64,000 nt of DNA, from positions 2,256,501-2,320,500 of the forward strand of contig JAPTOF010000005.1 of NCBI GenBank assembly GCA_028554755.1. The letters run 5' to 3'. Of this stretch, positions 58,971 to 64,000 are shown one piece after another. The position numbers and the translations under genes are program-made. This DNA comes from Cordia subcordata. Lineage: Eukaryota > Streptophyta > Magnoliopsida > Boraginales > Cordiaceae. Under the pieces are notes generated by a model that saw only the letters and a program-made list of their open reading frames with translations, ran no database searches and was not told where the DNA came from. Positions within the stretch are counted from its first letter, which is position 1; each line of letters starts with the position of its first letter.

Positions 58971-60518
58971 TGATGTGTGTCATTTGTGTGTGTTTGCATC
59001 TAGTTTTTGCATGCACATTTAAGGGTGTTTAGCGCATAATTGAGTGCACTTAGTACAAAGTTTATGCATATTTGTTAATATTTGTACATAATGTATTTAG
59101 ATGCAAAAATACTATACTAAGTGTTATATTCCATGTTTTAGGAGTGTTTTGGAAGGGTTCAAGCTTACACGAGGAAGAAATGAGCTAATGAATGAAGACC
59201 GAAACAAAAGGAATGAAGAACGGATCATTCTAATCCAACCGGTCAACTTAGAAGAAGAGCCAGTCGACCGGCTAGGTCGACCAACCATTCCAGAGAGCAT
59301 AATGATTGAAGCCGGCCGAGCAAGAAAGAGGAGCCGGTCGACCAACTGTGCGCTGAAGAAATCCATAAAAAGCTCGTTCCAGCTCAATTTCAGGAGAGGA
59401 ACTTTTGTTTTAAAAACCCTAATAAATCCTAACCTTTTGCCCACTTCACCAAACACCTTAAACCATCATCAAAACCCCACACCAAGCTAGGATTGAAGCA
59501 TTAAACAAAGATTTGAAGGATTTGCATGAATTTGAAAGCAAGAATTTAAGGAAATTCTTCTTCTTCTTTCTCTATTTCTTGTAAATATGTTGCTAGATTA
59601 GGCTAGATTTATGGTTGATTGCTGTCGTATATTAGATTAGGGCTTCGAATAATGGATTTGTGTAGATCTTTGGCTTTTAATACATGTTTGTTTACATAAA
59701 TTTATGGCATGACTCAATATGTCTATGTATTGGAAATCAAACATGTCTACGTGTTTGTTAAAATGCCTAAGTGAATATGCATGTGTTATTTGTGCTTCAA
59801 TTGATCTTATCTACTTATATGGGTGATGTGATTGTGCTTAATCTCATGGCTTTGCTTAGTAGAGTAGGCTTTAGCTTTAAATCCAGCTAATAGTTTACAT
59901 GCTATGCTTAGTCGAGTCTAGGTGCTAATCCTTGGCTTTAAATCCAGCCAAGCGGATAACTTAACCTAGACTAGAGTATCCCTCACCCACGTTAGTGTTA
60001 GTTAATCGAGCCTTAATGTCACGTAGTGTTTAGATGCTAGTCCTTAGCTTTTAATCCAGCCAAGAGGATAAGTTCTAAGCACGGATTGCGTAGGCTAGGA
60101 GGGATTGGCCCTTAGCTTTAAATCCAGCTAACGGGTTAAACCACTAGTACTGGTTAACAGAGCCCCGGATCAACACAACGGCAATAGAAGTCCCGAGCCT
60201 TAAATAGACCTCATCCGTTATCATAGCCCAAGTCTAGCTGCAATGCAATCACCCTAGGTCCCCTTCTTCTTTGTTAGTTTTTCCTTCCTTAGTTTGGCTC
60301 CTTTAAGTTCCTCCATAGATTAGTTTTTATTTTCCTTTTTTTGAGCTTCCTTCTATCCTAAAGTAAGCACACTCACGCACGTAGCTAATTTGAGGCACTC
60401 AAGTGCATAGAGACTAAACTATGGTAGCCTTTCTGTGGAGACGATACCCACACTCGAATCCACTATACCACAAACGATCCGTACGCTTGCAAGTGTAAAA
60501 CTCGATAAGCACACATCA
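58971..60518 (+). repeat. Element F 3' LTR
   Basis: 1,548 bases, with the same motifs as the 5' LTR. The palindrome cluster is at about 59238-59345. It ends CACACATCA. Confidence 0.92.
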
Positions 60519-60523
60519 TTACC
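60519..60523. other. Target site duplication of F, right copy
   Basis: TTACC, identical to 54800-54804. Confidence 0.93.
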
Positions 60524-61139
60524 TATCACAACCCTTGTTACTAATACTTTTATGAAGATAAAAGGTTACTTTCATGATCGGTTGGTCCATGCCTTGCAGT
60601 TGGAGAGTGAAGGCCATCGGCTCCCTCCTAATGTGAGGGAGCTCTTTGAGAAGTGGGAGACCTCATCACATCGCCATCATGTACTTCGTTTCAGAGAGGA
60701 TGGTATATACCAGGTCGGTCTGTTGCCAGTGCGATTGAACGAGAATCCGCCATACCAGGTTGTCAATTGGGAAGAAAGTATGTGTACTTGTAGTAAGTCG
60801 GTTGAATATCACTTGCCATACTCGCATGTATAAACTGTTACTCGGTTTAGGGAGTTTAATGTAGAGAACATGATATCTCAACAGCTGACAGTGAAATCGT
60901 ACAAAGATACCTATTGGAGGACATTCAAGCCACTTGGACACCAATTTTATTGGCCTCCAGTGCCTGCATGGACGTTGCATCCGAACCCAAGTCGTGTTCG
61001 ACAGAGAAGAGGACGAGCTGGAGGTCGGCGCATCCCAAACGAGATGGATTACTCGGACCACTATGGACGACGAAGGTGTACAGCATGTGGTCAACTAGGT
61101 CACATTGCTATAATTTGCCCCAACAACCAAAATACATAA

Positions 61140-61480
61140 TCCGTTATGTTTACTAGTTGTCGCAAGTGTTATACATAATCATTTTATGTCTATTTGTTGT
61201 GACATTGTAATGTTATTGTGTAATCGTTTTATGTTTATTTGTTGTGACATTTTAATGTTATTGTGTAATTAATGTTGTAATGTCTACTTCAACCGTAGGT
61301 AGCTTGTGCACAACATACTTAATTGGAAACATTAAGTACTCAATGGACCATAAAAAACATAACATATTCTAACATAAATGAAAAAACATATGAAAGTCCC
61401 ATCAATGCATAACAATGTGTCATAAATACATATAAAAAAAAGTGCTCCAAAACTGAATACATCATCCAGATGTGTAATGG
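61140..61480. other. Spacer between convergent MULE genes
   Basis: AT-rich, with an imperfect repeat of a TTTATTTGTTGTGACATT unit at about 61190-61270. No gene is seen. Confidence 0.5.
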
Positions 61481-63901
61481 TTAGGGCCTTTCCCCCTGTT
61501 AGTGTGATCAGGTAACTAATGTCTAATAGGGGATGGTGCGTGGTGTTTCTTGGACAAACGTGTTTGATGACGTTGAGGGTCCTGTGCCTATAGCTGTGTG
61601 GCTGGTGCCTGGGTCGCAGGTGCCTTGGACTGCGGTGGCTAGTCCTGCTACTCAACATCACTGTCTACCAACTGCTCGTGAACGTAGTCCCGGGACCCCA
61701 TGTATCTGCTCGGAGAACCCCCCGATGACTCGCTCTGCGACGCCTCATCATCCTCCTCATCGTCATCTGGCTAGTCAATCACCAGCCTGGAAGATCCATC
61801 ACATTAGAACATACCATGTCTACCGCCACTGCTTTAACCTATATGCATGCTGGAATAATCAATGGGAACAATCGATACGTGGATCGATGCAATGACGGCT
61901 ATGTGGGTGGACGATAATGTGGCAATGGTGCCTCGGGGGATGAACGGCTGTGATGACCTGGTGGGATATGTATGAGTGCGCTACGAAGGTCGCGCATGCT
62001 GTGAACGATGCTCTCTATACTGCTGCAATGGCTGCATCAGAGACGCATCAGGCAACTCCCATACTACTCTCTGCTGTATGAGATACCTGTACTATGTGCG
62101 TCGGATTGCACTCTCGCCATGCAGTTGCATAAACTGCAAGTGTCACATCACATGTTCCATGGACTGTGCATCGCTGCGAAGGTCCTCTTACTCATATCAC
62201 TGCAGTAGATCACGGGAATGGTAGACCACATGCTATATAACTGACGCTTGGAGGAAAGCATAACATATTGTGGTTAATTTCAAATAATAGTCCACAGTTT
62301 TCATTAAGGAAAAAAATGAGTACAAAGGTCACTCACCAATGAAGTCTTATCACGTGTAAACGCCACGTAACCATCCCTTCTATGACTTGTACTTCGATGA
62401 TCGACATATAATATGGTCACCCGACAGTACCAAGTCATATAAGTCCGGAGTGTTGCTTTCGTCAGCACATCCTCCAACTGTCTGTAGAGAACGTTTTACT
62501 GCCAATTCCCCCACGTATCCGCAGCCTGTGTCAGCATAGCTCCCTCAACCTTTTCCTTTCTATCCCTGTGTTTTTCATGAGCAGGCGGATCATAAGGGAC
62601 TACCAACCGTAGTCTAAGCTATCATAAGACACGATCCGGACAGTGCCATTCAACAGTATGCCCAAATATCAACTGGATCTGGGCATGCCAAATGTCACTG
62701 TCATGAACACAGTATGGTGGTAGGTTGCCCAATATCGTCCTGAACGGCTGCCATATAAACTGTAACCAAAACAAGTACCGGATAGTTAATTACATACATC
62801 ACGCACGTGTTCAATAATACAAGATAAGAACTTTTAATAAAGCAACTTAAGTGTACTATACCTCGTTAGGCTGCAAATGGTCTATAACATCCCAACACTC
62901 AACCCGCCCTGACTTTTTGGATGCATCTGCCATTTCTTTTTTCACATAAAACATAGCACCCCGTGGAATGCCAGGGAGCTAAAACAGATGCTCAAGATGA
63001 TGCTACTGTGGCTGTAGCCGCTCTCGTGTGGGATGTAGGAGCTAAGGCAGAAAAGCCATAAATCTATCCCATGCAAAAAGCTACAAGCAGTAGACATGTG
63101 TTATGTTATAATAACGCTTGTTATAATGAAGTTAACATTCATAAAATCTAAACATAACTACATGATGCAAAACAATACCTGGACCAGTGTCACAGCTACG
63201 CATACGCCCATAAACTAACAGAAGGAGGCACGGTTCAAATATGCTAGTATAGCCACGCCATAGTTGTCCTGCCGGATCCGCTCAAAGTCTGCCAAATGGA
63301 TCAACCAGGCCAAATTACCCTTACACATACTTGTGTTCGCAAACCGATGATAGCAAATCACGAGAAATATCCACAGCCGTGCCCGCTACGACTCTTAGTA
63401 TTGAGTGGGGTTATCCGGAATACTCTGCATCACAAACCTATCCTGTAGCTGGACGAAATTTATCGAGTTCCCCAAAATGTCAATACAGCCGGTACCATCA
63501 TTCGCAATTGCATCTGCATCCCTCAAGCGTGGGGTCGTATCAAGTACCAAAAAAGATGTACCAGTCACAAGAAGACCCCAATAGATAGCTACATCCTGCA
63601 GGGTGATGGTAGCCTCCCCTATAGCTAAATGAAATGTGTGGTTCTCTGGGCACCACCTCTCAATCATGGCAGTAATCAACCCGCGGTTAAGCTGATGGTG
63701 GTAGGATTTATAACACCCATAGAATCCCGTCTTGAACAACTGCTGCTGTACCAATGGGTGCTCTGGATCATTAAACAAAGGCCGATCCAACCTATAGCAT
63801 CTAAAGGTACCCAAATGATATGGATCCTGCAAATATTGCACCCGGTGCTCCATATAGTGGCACATCAACGTAGTGTCTACTGGTGTAGGTCGACTATCCA
63901 T
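61480..63901 (-). pseudogene. Plant mobile domain (PMD) protein, broken
   Basis: Starts at the ATG at 63901 (MDSRPTPVD). The first exon has typical PMD blocks: HLGTFRCYRLDRPL, ITAMIERWCPENHTFHLAIG, EATITLQDVAIYWGLLV. It continues to LADFERIRQDNYGVAILAYLNR near 63200. Further exon-like blocks lie at about 63085-62862 and 62754-62333, with plausible GT-AG borders (GAG/GTATAG at about 62862; CAG/TTTATATGG at about 62754). Weaker C-terminal sequence runs to about 61480. Several in-frame stops are present (for example near 63396). PMD proteins occur in transposable elements and as the MAIN/MAIL1 host proteins. The gene is convergent with the transposase. Confidence 0.75.
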
Positions 63902-64000
63902 AATGAATCCTAAAATAAAAAAAAATAATAACAATTAACTAACTTTACTTTATTCTAAAATTTAAATCTCTAATTTACTAAAAAATAATAATGATAATAA
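63902..64000. other. Upstream of PMD pseudogene, right edge
   Basis: AT-rich. No gene or terminal repeat is seen before the window ends. Confidence 0.5.

Larger units (their letters stand above)
54805..60518 (+). mobile_element. Element F: second member of the D family, internally deleted
   Basis: LTRs at 54805-56317 and 58971-60518, a good tRNA-Asp primer site, a 2.65-kb interior and target duplication TTACC. It is 5,714 bases long. Compared with D it lacks about 1 kb of interior. It lies in the transposase coding sequence of the MULE, which reads through correctly if F and one TTACC are removed. No pol is visible. Confidence 0.93.
52651..61139 (+). pseudogene. MULE transposase (MURA-like), interrupted by element F
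   Basis: The coding parts are 52651-54804 and 60524-61139. The N-terminus (MNSTEVTILLYY) is the usual MULE leader region. A MuDR DNA-binding-type stretch lies near 53600-53900. The catalytic domain has VSLDGTHLQGKYKG (about 54208), IISDRHASI (about 54412), a CX2H pair in RICLRHLKSN, and the glutamate of NNVECFNSVL next to the F insertion. A SWIM-like zinc site (CTCSKSVEYHLPYSHV, third Cys replaced by Tyr) and a C-terminal CCHC knuckle (CTACGQLGHIAIIC) follow. Breaks: a 145-base tandem duplication (53074-53363), point stops (for example TGG to TGA near 54004), frameshifts and F. It cuts and moves Mutator elements; this copy is dead. Confidence 0.85.
52111..64000 (+). mobile_element. Mutator-like element (MULE) with transposase and plant-mobile-domain genes
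   Basis: The left boundary is placed near 52111-52130 by the start of repeat-bearing sequence that leads into the transposase promoter; exact termini were not proven. The MULE contains a MURA-like transposase pseudogene on the plus strand and a plant-mobile-domain pseudogene on the minus strand. Element F (54805-60518) interrupts it. The right terminal repeat must lie beyond the window. That the mobile-domain gene belongs to the same element is an inference from position. Confidence 0.65.

Noticed and set aside
61533..62224. Plus-strand frames rich in Cys and His opposite the PMD gene
   Set aside because: Antisense to the C-terminal part of the PMD pseudogene, with no regular zinc-finger spacing.

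Overview
The window is plant nuclear DNA, most likely from a eudicot. The evidence is a seven-exon YABBY gene of the FILAMENTOUS FLOWER/YABBY1 type with plant-style introns, Ty3/gypsy LTR retrotransposons of the Athila kind (primer site matching plant tRNA-Asp, typical Athila gag and pol motifs), a Ty1/copia gag remnant, and a Mutator-like element (MULE) that appears to carry a plant-mobile-domain gene. I cannot name the species.

Positions 1-42064 are a nest of LTR retrotransposons that I call A to E. E (minus strand) is the oldest host, visible from 33718 to 42064. C (minus) inserted into the 3' region of E. Three elements then landed in C: A (minus, 1-5392, running off the left edge) in C's left LTR, B (plus, 6747-17975, target duplication CATGT) in C's 3' untranslated region, and D (plus, 26575-33500, target duplication ATTCT) in C's right LTR. 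A, B, C and E are autonomous-type gag-pol elements broken by stops and frameshifts. D and its relative F (54805-60518) have no pol. Instead they encode an unfamiliar protein that in D has two CCHC zinc knuckles, and they share the primer site, the 3' region and LTR sequence devices with the gag-pol elements.

Positions 42065-47647 hold older debris: a copia gag fragment, a small CACTA-like element, a 1.87-kb solo LTR with target duplication ATTGG, and a foldback element. The only host gene is YABBY1/FIL at 48046-50944 on the minus strand, with a MITE in intron 4 and the foldback element about 400 bases beyond its stop codon.

From about 52.1 kb to the right edge lies a MULE. Its transposase gene (plus) is broken by a 145-base tandem duplication, point stops and the F insertion (target duplication TTACC), which falls inside the coding sequence. 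A plant-mobile-domain pseudogene lies convergent to it on the minus strand.

The most unusual signals are in the LTRs. Several copies of a short stem-loop with a constant loop and compensating stem changes lie downstream of the TATA box. Clusters of the palindrome GCCGGTCGACCGGC lie just upstream of it. Both are shared between the autonomous elements and the pol-less family. A and B also form two inverted arms of about 5.4 kb separated by only 1.35 kb.
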